Of a DNA stretch of 64,000 nucleotides, positions 45,229 through 57,343 are shown in pieces (the stretch's first letter is position 1; each line of letters opens with the position of its first letter). Location of the stretch: positions 124,001 through 188,000 of the forward strand of contig JANATG010000012.1 of NCBI GenBank assembly GCA_029449235.1, read 5' to 3'. This DNA comes from Linnemannia schmuckeri (Eukaryota; Mortierellomycota; Mortierellomycetes; Mortierellales; Mortierellaceae). Made by a program: the position numbers and the translations under genes. The notes under the pieces were generated by a model, which saw nothing but the letters and a program-made list of their open reading frames with translations, did no database searches and was not told the origin of the DNA.

Positions 45229-48200
45229 TTAGAACCGGTCGTCTGCGCCCTCGTCCTCCTCCTCGTCATCACCATCGCCCTTGCGCTCCCATCGGTCGAC
45301 AGCGCGCAGCGCGTACATCAGCTTAGCTTGCTTGGAGGCCTCCATCACAATGATGTTGACGTGGCAGCGCTCCTCAGGACGGAGCTCGAAACCCATGTTG
45401 TCAAAGTCATTCTTGTCGACTTTGTTGCTATCCGAAAGATGGAACTGCTGACCCTCCGACCCATCAGGAGACCCAGGCACTCCCGTCATCGTGATACCAT
45501 GGCAAGCCTTGCGGATATACGCTGCCAAAGTCGTGTTCATGAATCTGGACAGGTTTCGGTAGTTGTATTCTTGGTGAAGAAGACCAAACAGCCGCAGGGT
45601 ATAAAACCAAATCGCCTCGCGGAACGCAAACGTATCAACGCCACCATCGTGCTTGTCTTCGTTCTCGTCAAAGAAGCTTAGATCCGTGAAGTTGAGTGTC
45701 TCCGTAAATTCGTCCTCCAGAGTCTCGCTCAACTCTGGGAGACATCTCGACAGCACCGCCGACGCATCATCCTCCCAGCGGAACTCGTCCACTCTAAAGA
45801 CCTTGTACTGGCTGGATCGACAGTCAAACAACGCTGGCTCGATTTGGCACGTCATGTCAAGGAAACGGCTCATGTCTTCCTGAACTGGTCGAATCGTCCT
45901 CTCCTGCAACTGTTGTTGGTCCTGAGTCGGCGTAGCCTCGGATAGGGACGATGACAGTGGTGGGGAAATGATCCTTGGTTCAGGTGCGGGGAACGCTGAT
46001 GCGGGGAGAATGGGGAGAATAATAGCAAAAAAAAGAAAAAAGAAAAAGGTCAATGTTAGAAGAATGGGTTATTTCCGTCAGGAGGTTAGCATCATTAGGC
46101 TGCATAGAACATTCATAGAAATAAACAAAATAAAAGTCAGCTAAAACACGTACTGTCTTCAATTTCCTCAAAGCCGGGAGGAAGATTCTGTCCAGTTGGG
46201 TCCTCATCCAGAAGCGACTCCGGATCGCACTCTTCGCCTTCAGTGCAGCAAGTCTCTCTCTCCAACAAGAGTCGCTTGATCAACTCTGCGGTGTGGAGCT
46301 TCGACGTCGCCTCATCGTAGGTCTTCTTGGACAGAGGAATTGGAGGCAGAGTGATGTGGAAATGGAAGGGCGATCGAGTTGGGTCACCTTCGGGGGAGGG
46401 TGAATCCTCGGATGAAGGCGATGCATCTCCGGCCTGGGTTGTGTTGGCGCACGCATCCTGGTCTGAGCGAGGAGAGGGCAACATGGTCAGAGGGCTCATC
46501 ATGGCCTCCTCTTGGGCTTTCCTGGCTTGCAGTTTGTTAAAGTCCACAAAGGTTCCGCCAACCATGTCAATCTCAGGGACGATTCCGCAGGCAGCGACAA
46601 ACATGCTGATGCTGTGAACTGTCGAGAGGATGACCATCACTTGAGCCAGCTCACTGATGGTCCAGACATTGTGTGGGTTGTGCTTGGTTTCGCGGCAGAC
46701 GAGCTCCTGAATGTGTCGGGGCTTGAGCCTCCAGGGCTGGTGCGCCATCAATCCGTTGAGCTTGGCGAGGTTCCGGATCTTTTGAGTGGTATACTGCAGT
46801 CCATTGAGCCAGGTTGGGTCGCCACCGCTGGTCAGGTAGTCAAGCTTCATCATCGAGACCATGTACTGGCAGTTGTATTGAGACGCCGCCTAAATTGACA
46901 CCCAGGGTGAATTGGCCAATGAAGAGGATGCGTTAGTCTCAAAACAGTCATAGTGTTCGAAGCAAAGCCGAAAATGATATCATCGTTCCCAACTCCTATT
47001 AACCCCTTTCCCATTAGTAGGATTCGTGGGTACTCTGAACAGAGAGGACGAGTGAGAGAAAAGAAGGTAGTAGAAAAGGAGATTGGGATTGCTCTAATTC
47101 TAGTCGCAATTGCTTACCATGATAGCGACATAGCATCGCCAAGGCTTGGGAATGGGTCCTGGTCCGTTCATCATACAGGTCTGAGAGCACTCAAACTTTT
47201 CCCAGAAGGTAGGGAAGAACGCCATGATACGGAAGAGGTTGCTTGTCCGACCGTAGTTGGCAAAGGTCTGTGTCATGATCTGCTTTGTTGCCTCATCAGG
47301 CACACAGCCGACCGAGGGGGGCAAACATCCAGCGGCTGTGGTGGGGAGGGTTGAGAGGGAGGATGAAGAGGAAGACCGATCCTTTGCTGAGAGAGTAGGC
47401 GAGGGACACCTCGAGTTTTCGGGGCTGTCGAGGAGGTAAATGTCCTTGGGTTCAATAAAGAACGATGCCGAGGGGTGGATCGGCTTTGGGATCGGAATGT
47501 TGAGGGACTGTATGTGTTGTGTCGATAAGTTTTTTGTGTTCAGGAGTATGTGGGAGAGAGGATAGAAGGCAAATAAGGTGGGGGAGGGGAAGCAATAGGC
47601 GAAATAGGTCATAGAATAAGGTAAACAAAAGAAAAAAAAAGGTCAGTGATATGTCAACAATAACAACAAAAGAGCAAAAAAACGAACTAACTGATCAAGA
47701 CTGACATCAACGCATAAAAAATAACAATAGTCAAACCGAAAGGATGACATGGTAACGAGAAGGCAAGGAAGGTGATGTCGGTTTTACCTCAAGCTCGTTC
47801 AAGAGTCCGACAAGGCAGATCTTGACATCCTTGTAAGGACAGCAGACAGAAAACCGCAAGATGGTTAGGATATGGTGTCGAAGCAGCCTGGCAGCCTCAT
47901 CCACCTCGGCGACTCGCTCCTCCAGAGGCGAGAGCTTGTCGGGCAGCGCACGGTTGAAGTGGACATCGGGATCGTTCTGGAAGTGATAGCTCGACGAGGC
48001 AATAGGCGATGACGAGAGTACAGTCTGGGTCAAGGAGGCGCCCTGAGCTTCTGCTGCCGACGTTGATGATGACGCCGAGTGGCACGCACTGTTGCTGGTG
48101 TGAGGAAAGCTGGGAATCGGCGACGAAGCCGACATGGTTGTGGACTCTTGCCTTGTCCTTTGGGACTGATATGTTTGCGAAGCGTCGTCGTTGTTGTCAG

Positions 48201-48642
48201 AGGACACGTGTTGCTGCTGCTGCTGCTGGGTCGAGATGGTGAGTTTCTCCATGGCCAGCGCTGTGCCGATGATGGAATGACCATGAAGGACAGTCGACGT
48301 TGTTGTTGTTGTTGTTGTTGTTGCATTAGGGCCCGTGCTGTTGTTAGTGCTAGAGCTGTTGCTAGTGGGGAAAAGGGTGGCCTGAATCGAGCATGCAACT
48401 GGAGCAGGGGAGAAGGGAGGGGTAGGGTTCGGATGGGAAGAGGAGAGGTCGGCGATGGAGCCGTTGTCAGTGACGACGCGTGCCCACTCTGTGACGATCT
48501 GGACGATGTTGTCGAGAGCACGGGCACGGTTGTTTGAGTCCGAGTCGAGGAGATCTTGGAAGAGTACGGCCCTGAACCTCGAGTAGGTGACAGAGGAGGA
48601 CTGGGGCGACTCCTTTGGGTCGTCTATGGGCGACAGGAGCAT
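45229..48642 (-). CDS. Sestrin
   Basis: Exons 47788-48642, 47118-47507, 46154-46889 and 45229-45995 give 915 residues. The sestrin core is clear: NLFRIMAFFPTFWEKFECSQ, GPGPIPKPWRCYVAIM joined across an intron to AASQYNCQYMVSMMKLDYL, then GGDPTWLNGLQYTTQKIRNLAKLNGLMAHQPW, NVWTISELAQVMVILSTVHS and, near the end, YTLRLFGLLHQEYNYRNLSRFM. The cysteine of YNC (about residue 422) aligns with the peroxidase cysteine of animal sestrins. Animal sestrins respond to stress and leucine and restrain TORC1 through GATOR2. A similar role in nutrient sensing here is inferred. It is much longer than animal sestrins because of Ser/Thr/Asn-rich inserts (about 50-200, 300-360, 480-560). An alternative start uses an exon 2.3 kb upstream (see 50941-51031). 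Confidence 0.9.
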
Positions 48643-51600
48643 TGAAAAGAGCGAATCGATGTATTAGAGGGAAGGGTTGATGTGAATGCGAATATGAATG
48701 TGAATGTGAATGTGAATGTGAATGGAATGGGAATGGGAATGGTGAATGTAATTGGAGGTGGTGAGGGGAGCGAGGGTGTGAGTGAATGAGGAGTGAGGAA
48801 GTTGATTATGCGTGGTGCATGGGATGGGGATGGAGGGATGGGAGAAGAGAGAAGAGAAGAGAAGGAAAATGGTGAGAAAGAAGAGAAAAAAGCAAAAGAA
48901 AAAAAAAAAAAAAGGCGTACAGAAGAGCAGTACACAAGACAGAGATAAGATCAGTAGTTAGTGCCAGGCACGACAAAAAAAGATCGGATCTTGGCCTCTC
49001 TCTTTCACGCTCTTGTCTGAATCGCATGAAAAAATAATGCCTCTCTTGTCTTGTTATTATGATTGTTATTATTATTTTTGTTACTATCATTGCAGGTGTG
49101 TGTACTTGTTGCTGTTGTCTGTCGGTGCCGATATGACGCACCGTGGGTCCATTTTAAGAAGAAAAAAAAGGGGCAAGGGATGGGAAACAAGTCCAAGACT
49201 AGAGCCGTGAAGACGAGATCATGGATCCCTCTTGGACACCCTCTCTCCTTTGTCCTCTCCCTCCCTTGTTCCCTTGTTCCTTCTATGTCTCCCTCTGTCT
49301 CCTGTGGCTACTACGACTCTATCCCTTGAAATCCCCACTGTTCAACAGCTAACCCCTCCCTCTTCTTCATCCTGCTTCTCCTTATTATTACCGGTCATTC
49401 TTTCTTTTTCCCTCTTTGCTATGGCACCCTTCCTTTGGTTCCTTATTATGAACGTTAGGTGAAAAAAAAATAAACAACAAAACAAAAAGTGAGCAGCTGT
49501 GGAGAATAAAAGTTGTATCCAACGAGACGAGAGAAAAGACAAGTGAGAGGGGAACTAGGGAATGGGTAACGCCAGGGGCGAGGAGGACAGGAAGGGCGAG
49601 GGGGATGAAAGGATGATAAAAAAAAATGGACTACAGCCGCAGGAAAAAGCGGTGAGCCTTCGTGGAACCTTGGGCATAATCTTGTCTCCTTATTTTTTTT
49701 GTTTGTCCCTCACACTTATCTACTGAGAGAAATGGTCACTTCTCTTTCCTCAACTTCGGAGATGGTTCTCTTAGTCTTCTTGCCTTCCCTCCTTTCTCTC
49801 TTTCCTTACCTAAATACCGATAACTGCACACTCTTATACCTCTTCAATTGACCGACACTCCATTGAGCTATTTTCCCTTCTATTTCACAAATAACTTTTG
49901 TCCGCGAGCCATTTTCCACAATGGCTCCATCTTAACATGGTTAAAACTAAACAAAGGAAAATATTGAACCAAGAAAAAAAAAAAAAAAAAAAAAAACGAA
50001 ACGAAATGACATTGTCGTGCAGGACACTAGCGGCATTTGTGTGTTTTTTTTTTTTGTTGTGAGCAGCCAAATTCAAATTGTCCTGAGGATCGAGCAAAAG
50101 GCACTAAGCACAAGTGTATAGAGAGGGAGAGAGAGAGAGAGAGAGAGAGGTAGTGTGTGTTGGGTGTGGGAGACGGAGAAAGGGAGGAAATGAGGAGAAT
50201 AATAAAGGAGGAAAAGGAAGTGGGAAAGTGGAAAAAGGAAATGGAAAGAATAAAAGAATGGAAAGAGAGAGAGACAAGGGCGAAGAAGAGGAAGAAGGGG
50301 AGAAGAAGGAGAGAAGGGGATGGACATGCAACGAAGAGAAATGGGCCTAAACGTGAAAAAACAAACAGCATAACAGTAACAAAACAACAACTCACACATA
50401 AACGCCTTTCATTTCCCGTCTAAAACACTCCTTTTGTTCATCATCCATCCTGCAGATTCCCTGTCCAACATTTCTCTCGCTTTGTCTCTCTCGGCTAGAT
50501 CATTGTTCTCTCTTTCTCTTCCTCATTCTGGCCTTCGCCCTTTCTTTTTTGCTCCGTTTTTCTCTTGTGCCATTTTTCGTCTTGTAGCTTTATTGTATGA
50601 TGCCATAGAACCAACAGAGAGAGATAACTCGTTTTTTGTTCACTCCATGCCTCCTTGGAAACACGTTTAAAAAAAAAGGTGTGAACTCAGACACAGACAC
50701 ACAAAATGAGTCAAGAAAATAGAATATCTCAGGTGCGGGGATGGAAGGAGAAAAAAAAGGGTCATAATTATCAAAAAAATGGTCATCATCGATCCTCCTC
50801 TTTCTCTCTCACAATTTTGGTTGTCGATCCGATGAGCCGGTGCGCTCAAAGGATAGAAGATAGTGTCGCGGGAAGGGGAAAAAAGGAGTGAGAATAGAAG
50901 GGAAGGGGAGGAGAGGGGAGGGAGTGGGGTGCTGTCTTACCGTGGCGGAGGTATTGACTTGGACTTAGCGTGTTGATGTAGCCTGGTCCCAAGGCCAGTT
51001 GCTGTTGCCATAGAAGATCAGCTCGAGTCATTTGTTTCTTTTTGGAGCTAGTTGAATGGATAAAATGACTCGGTTGCTGGCTGTTGGTAGTTGTTTTCAA
51101 TGTTATTGTTGTTGATGTTGTGTCCTAAGTTTGGGGTTGGACAGACAATGGTGTGTGTGATTTTTTAGTGCAAGGGTAGAAAAGCTAAAGCGAGTAGGAA
51201 CGGACGAGGGAGGGAGAGGGAAAGGAGAGGGAGAGGGTGAGAGAAGGGAAGAAAAGGGGTGCAGTAGAGCGTGAGCGTGTTGTTGTTGATCCTGAACTTT
51301 TTTTGTCGTACGTGCGTGCTTGCAGTGAGGGTGAATGCTCAATGCTGAATGTTGTTTGCGAGGAAAGAAATGAGAGTAGAGGAAAAAGTTTGTATCATGA
51401 AGAGCGAGAGGAGAAAGGAAAAAGAAAAATGTGTCAGCAGGGGCAGTTATTTGCTTTTTATGGGATGAATAATGCGTCTACAACCAGCGGGCAATGCTGT
51501 TGGCGATAACAAGAAACGAAAACAGTCGAGGGAAAGGGGGGAGGATAGAGCTGCGAGAGAAGGAAAAAAAAACGAGACGGGGAGAGAGGAAAGGACCGTG

Positions 51601-54600
51601 GAGAAAGAAGAGGAGGGTATGGGAGCAAAACAAACAATGCAATGCAATGCACGCCTGACAACAAAAGAGCAAGAGAAACAGACAGTCGGAGGAAACGAAG
51701 ATTTGAGCAAAAGGAAGTAGGGGAGGGGGACACGGTGGGACACGATGGGAAGCTGGAAAGAAGGAAGGAAAGGGAGGGGATATGGCATACAAAAGGGAGG
51801 AGGACAGTAGCATACCACGTTGTGTCAATATGCTGGCGTGCAACAAGATGGTAAATGGTAATAACGAAGGTAGCAAATGATGAAAGAGAGAGTAGTTGAA
51901 GGCGACGAGAGTGAAGGAAGAGGACAAGGAAGAGAAAGGAAGAAAGGAAGGAAGGAAGGAAGCAAGCAAGTTACACAGACACACAAGGTTGTGGTAAGGT
52001 AGTGTGGAGGTTGAAGAGAAGAAGAGAAGAAAAAGAAGAAAGAAAAATTAAGTAGTGAAAAAATCAACGACAAAAAAAAAAGCCTTATTCCTGGCATCGA
52101 TCGATGATGATTGCTTACATGCACATTCACATTTATGCCTTGAACGAAACAAGTACCCAAGTGTACCAGGGGTGGGACGGATGAGGGTTCAATTCAGTCA
52201 AAGTTCTCGGTCAATTTGAACCGCAATAATACTAAACGTAAATTGTGCCGTCTGCAGCGTTGTTTGCTCACGGCGATCCAAATTCAACTTTACATGAGGT
52301 ACCCCTATCAACGGCCAAAGAACTAGTTTTGCACATAAATCACAACTTCCGCGCTGGGAACCTACTCTATCCACCCAGGGCCCGTCAAATCATACATATG
52401 CTGCGCGGAACTGACTGGACTGGGCTGCGTACCCAGTCCTGGTGCGCCAATGTTTCTCTGTACGTGTGATTGCGCCGGTTCACTGGTCATCGCTTGGTTT
52501 CTCAATTATTTTATTGACCTGCTCATTCAATTGGACATTCACGATGACTGGCCGGCAACATTTCTTTAGCTTCTTTTTTCTCTGTTTCTTCTTTTTCTTC
52601 GTTCTTTGTTCTTTTGAAGGGTCATGACCGGTTAACGCTTCAAACAACCAAAAGGAGGATTTATGATGTCGATATCTTCCTTCCTTTTCAAGCGGGATAC
52701 CAATTTTTACATCTACGCATTTTTTTCTCTTTCCTCCGACCGAACAACGTTTATATTTTTTGTAGACACCCCCTCCCCCCCCCCTTTTTTTTTGTAACAA
52801 TTGATTAAACAAGGGTAGCCATTCGGGACCGGGAACTCGCATAATGTTTGCTTCTTTTTCCTTTTTTCCTTTCTTCTTCCTTGTATCCCGGGAATTTATT
52901 TTCTTTTCTGTAAAGTCCATCCACTCTCAATGGGCCCTCGTTTCTTTTCAGATCGAATTGTTTCGTTGTTCTCACACTCAGACTATACACATGTTCAGCT
53001 TTCCTGTTCTCGCGTTTTTTTACTTTCTAGCAAGTCAGAAAAAGACAACTATACGAAGAAAGGAGATCTGTGTGACAAGCAGTTAAATAATCAAGAAAAT
53101 CTTCCACATCCATGGGTAAATGACACCCCCCTTTCCTGTGCTCCCTTCTCTCTCCTTTCTCTCTCTCCTCCAAAAAAAGACACAGATGTTGACCGAGACA
53201 GAGAAAATAGATGGGATAGGCGCGTGTGAGTATTCGAAGGGGAAAAATAAGCGAAGGCCTTTGGCTAGTTCACTTTTAGGCCATGCCCCATGACGACATG
53301 GATTGGCGATGCCGAAGAGAAGAGATCAACTAAAAAACAAGCGGAGGAGAGAGTGGAACAGGGGGAAGAGTAAGAGGAGGCTGGGGGAGGGGCTGAAAAT
53401 AATACACAACTAAGGATCGAATGGGAGAGAAGAGACATAGTAAGAAAAACAAGACAAGAAGAAGCAAGCATGCAAAACTTGAGTGCAATAGCAAGACATC
53501 CATCCCCTTCACTCTAAGTACTAGACTTGGCGGCGTACCACACCATTTTAATTCACTTAACCTTTTTTTCTTTTCATTTGCTCAAATGAAAATGAACATG
53601 ATGACAACAACGCCTAACAAACCAACTCTCTTCAAGAGGTCGACCTTCAATAACGCCAATTGCAATTGCTCTGTTTTTCATTCATTAAATGACATTTAGT
53701 TCATCAAACCAAATAGCGACAATTCACCTGTAGTTCGGCGCCTCCTTTGTTTACGCAAGTTAGGGAGAAATACTGTACCTGAGAGTATAGTAGTTTTTTT
53801 TTTTGCTTGTCCACCTTTTGTTCTTTTTTATCTCCAAAAAACGCATAATTAATTTGAATGATTATGATTAATGCTCTTATCGCGTATGCGGGCCCAGACT
53901 TCCCATGCTTTCTTCATTTTTCTCACACAGTTACAGAATGCATTACGCTTCATTTTGCTTTTTTTGCTTTAACTCCTCGTATCCTATCCTGTTTGCCACG
54001 CGATTACTCGAAAAAAGGAGACAGCAAAAGGGAGAGAGACGACTAAATAAAACGCCAAACATGCTTCGATGCATCATTTTTTCCCCGTTACTTTTAGGTA
54101 TGCACACAAAAAAAGGGCAAAAAAATGCGCCACCAATTTTTCGAGCATAAAAAGAGCTAAAAGAATCGAGTCTCTTTTGTCCGACACTGTAGAAGATCCA
54201 GGAAACAAGAATTCCAAAAGGCGTTCCTAGTCTGGACTCTCGCAGCTCTTTTTCTCATCTCCAAAACTCTTCATCTCCCTTACCTACCTCATTTTTACTT
54301 CATTTACCCAATACTTCAGAACGATACCTCACATTCATTACTTCATTTTTCATAAAGCGAAATTAGGTAAAAAGCACTGCAGAATTGGAGGGAAAATCTC
54401 CGAATCAACGAAAAAGAGGGATGAGAGGTGGGTATGAACGTATCAGCTCTCCCTCTCTTTCTCCACTACCTACTTTACCCATATCGCAATTTCTGAGAAC
54501 CTGGTCGACAAAGTGTCGTTACGAAAACTTCTTCGCCACCTGCCCAAGCTTGGACTGACGTCACGAAAATTGGCCTTTGATTTTTTTTTCTCGCGCCGTA

Positions 54601-54912
54601 TGGAATGTGCGAGTTCGTCTACAAGAAACAAAAAGGTTACTGGCAAGGGACAAGGGTTACACTAAGAGTCATCCATGTGCAATAACCCAAAAAACAACAA
54701 GGCAACAATAGAGGGGCAAACTGTCATTAGGAGAATTTTTTTCTGTTTTTTTTATTCTTTTCGCCATGTTTTTCAGCATGGCCACTACAGAATGGGTTTT
54801 TGTTCTCCTGCGATTTTTTCAAAGTACAATAATAAAAGCGAAAAAGAAGGTGTTGATTGGCGAAAGGGGGTTGTCGGTTGCTGTACACGGAGAGATATCC
54901 AGGCAAATCCGT
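48643..54912. other. Gene-poor 6.3-kb stretch of alternating purine and pyrimidine blocks
   Basis: Plus-strand GA-rich blocks (about 48640-48900, 49490-49620, 49970-50340, 50700-50930, 51180-51800, 51880-52060) alternate with CT-rich ones (about 49200-49440, 49680-49830, 50400-50590). Simple repeats include TGTGAA at 48696-48724 and GA at 50126-50150, and A tracts at about 49975 and 48900. From 52200 to 54900 the DNA is AT-rich with no gene seen. Apart from one possible exon, ORFs here are low-complexity translations. Confidence 0.55.
50941..51031 (-). other. Possible upstream first exon of the sestrin gene
   Basis: An ATG at 51031 opens 30 codons of non-repetitive sequence (MTRADLLWQQQLALG, then PGYINTLSPSQYLRH) ending at a good donor, CACG|GTAAGAC, in phase 1. 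A matching phase-1 acceptor (CCCATAG|AC) exists inside the first listed sestrin exon, giving YLRH-DDPKESPQ. The intron would be 2317 nt, much longer than any other here. It could also belong to an unrelated transcript. Confidence 0.3.
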
Positions 54913-56658
54913 TTACTTGCTCATCATCATACGGACGAATTCCTAGACGTGTATGAAAAAAGGGGGTGAGAGAGAGTCAGAATGGGTGGTGATAGAAAGA
55001 TGATACATGGAGTGTGCGAGTGTTGAAAATCGACAAAAAGGTGTCGTTGCCATCCAATGTTTGTTTCCACGTTGTTACGGGAGTTGCAGCAAGGATAAAA
55101 AGAAAGATGGAGACATCTTTGGACGTTGAGCCATACCTCGTAGTTAATCTGACCATCACTATTAGAAGGAATATGAGAAAAGAAAGATGGCCGACAGACA
55201 TGGTTAGTTCGTTCCCGACAATAGTTGTTGTCATCGCTGTCATCATCGGTAATGGCATGAGTAGGAGGAAGAGGAGTAACAAAACAAACACACAGTGGGA
55301 TCATCATGCGGATTCTAGCCCAAAACCTCTTTGGTATGTATAGCCGTGTAGTAAGCGCATGAAATGACATGCTCTCTTCGAACAGTAAACCATAGAAGTT
55401 AACGACACAAAAAAAGAAAAAAAAAAAAAAAAGCAAAACACCACGCTTCCTGTTTCTCCCTCGTGGTCAATGGCATGACTAACATCATGGCTGTGAAGGA
55501 ACAGGTGGCGGAGATAACAAACAGACAGAAAGTAATATCACAAAGAAAGGAAAAGACGAAGCACAACAAGTACAAGCAACAAACACGACACGCGCACGCC
55601 ACTCTTCGTTGAAAAAAAACAAGCTCTTTCCTTTGCCACATGTAACCCAAAATAACAACAAAACAAAAAAACTTACCCATCGACATCAGCCTCGTGAATC
55701 ATCTCGTCAACCTCGCTGTCGGTCAAACGCTCGCCGAGGTTGGTGAGGACGTGACGGAGCTCGGCAGCAGAGATGTAACCGTTGCCGTCCTTGTCAAAGA
55801 CCTTGAAAGCCTCCTTGATCTCCTCCTCAGAGTCGGTGTCGACCATCTTGCGGGCCATCATCGTCAAGAACTCGGGAAAGTCGATTGTGCCGTTGCCGTC
55901 AGCATCCACTTCGTTGACCATGTCCTGAAGGTCAGCCTCGGTAGGGTTCTGGCCGAGGGAGCGCATGACTGTGCCGAGCTCCTTAGTGGTGATGGTGCCA
56001 TCGCCATCCTTATCGAACAGGGAGAAGGCCTCTGTAGAAGACGAAAAATAAAAACAAGCAGAGAGCAGCAGGGTCCGACAAGGAGAGGCGGGAACGAAGC
56101 GGGAGGTTGAGGGAGGGAGGAGGGGGAGGGGGGTCGACGAAAAGAAGGGTGTGAGGATACGGCGGACCAGAAGAGAGACAGAGACAGAGGAGTCAAAGAT
56201 GCGCGTGACACGGGGATAAAAATATCAGCAGCAGGGCAGAGCGGGGCAAGATGGCAGGGTAAGGCGAAAGACGAAGAGAAACAGAATAGAATAGAAAGAA
56301 AGAAAAAGAGCGAAGGGTTAGCGCCGCAACACAAAAAAACAGTTTCTTGTTCACAACAAATCCACAGGCGCGGATAGAACACTATTTGTGATGTCCATCC
56401 TTTGTCTCTCTTCCCGAGATTGTCCTCGATATCATTAATAGAGCAAGAAAAAAAAACGCGCGTCAAGAAGTGTAGAAACCTCCCTCTGGAGACAAAAGGA
56501 GGTTTTCTGGGCCTCCCCTCTTTCCTTCTGTGTTGGTATGCTCTCGTTCTGGCCCGTTCATTCCCTTTTGGGCACGCGTCTTTTTTTTTTTCTGCAGCGA
56601 GGTGTGGTTACTTACCCTTGAATTCAGCCAACTGGTTTTCGGTTAATTGATCGGCCAT
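54913..56658 (-). CDS. Calmodulin
   Basis: Exons 56616-56658, 55677-56031, 55137-55158 (22 nt) and 54913-54942 join to exactly 149 residues, the standard calmodulin length. The sequence begins MADQLTENQLAEFKEAFSLF and ends EFVRMMMSK. All four EF-hand loops are complete: DKDGDGTITTKE, DADGNGTIDFPE, DKDGNGYISAAE and DVDGDGQINYEE. The fourth is assembled from three exons. It is the cytosolic calcium sensor that activates calcineurin and CaM kinases. The long first intron (56032-56615) is CT-rich on the coding strand. The penultimate exon is unusually small, but its splice sites (AATAG and GTATGG) and frame are unambiguous. Confidence 0.97.
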
Positions 56659-57343
56659 TGTGAAAAGTGTTGTTGTTGTTATGTGTGAGTGTAGGGTGAA
56701 GAAGAAGAAGAAAAAGAAAAAAAGAAAAAAGTGATGAGGCCATGACCTGAATAAAGTAAGGGCACCCTCCCCCTGCCAAAACCCCAGGATGAGTGATCCT
56801 CATACGATCACGTTCTCATACCATGACGTCGACTTTTTTTTATTTGAGAGAGGTTGGCTCAGCATCACCTTGGGTTTTTTCAGTGGGACGACGATGAGGC
56901 CGACTATTGCTCCCCTGGATATATCATGCGGTAGTCTGCTTGAATCTCATTGGCATTGGAGCATGCAAAGCAACGATACCAAGTATCTTCCTCGATGGTT
57001 AAACAGAAATGGGAGCCATGGTACCAAGGGTGACCCTAAAGCTTGTATCTTTTTTTTTTTTAGTAGCCACGTTCTTCATGAGTCGGCGCGGTTCACAGCC
57101 TGGTATTTTTGATAAAAATAGACTCATTATCCAGGAACCGGGGCTGTACACGAACAGTCGTTGGGGCTATTCAAGAACACTGATGTTGCGGCTGTACACG
57201 AGCAAACATTGGGACACATGGTGATATTGTTTTTTGAATGTTTTATTATATGTTACAGGGTGGAGAAAACAAATGCTAAAAGGGAAATGGAGTCGCGTTC
57301 GTCAAAAAGTGTGAGTGAATGATGAGAGCTAGCTAAGTCTTGT
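56659..57343. other. Intergenic between calmodulin and aconitase
   Basis: Calmodulin leader (GA-rich on plus, 56690-56740), then mixed sequence. GGCTGTACACGA is repeated at 57143 and 57190 with similar flanks (a diverged tandem unit of about 47 bp). The aconitase 3' end lies at 57240-57343. Confidence 0.45.

Noticed and set aside
51478..51984. Hydrophobic ORFs of up to 168 codons on the minus strand
   Set aside because: These are translations of the CT-rich strand (Ser/Leu/Pro/Phe only), typical of low-complexity DNA rather than membrane proteins.
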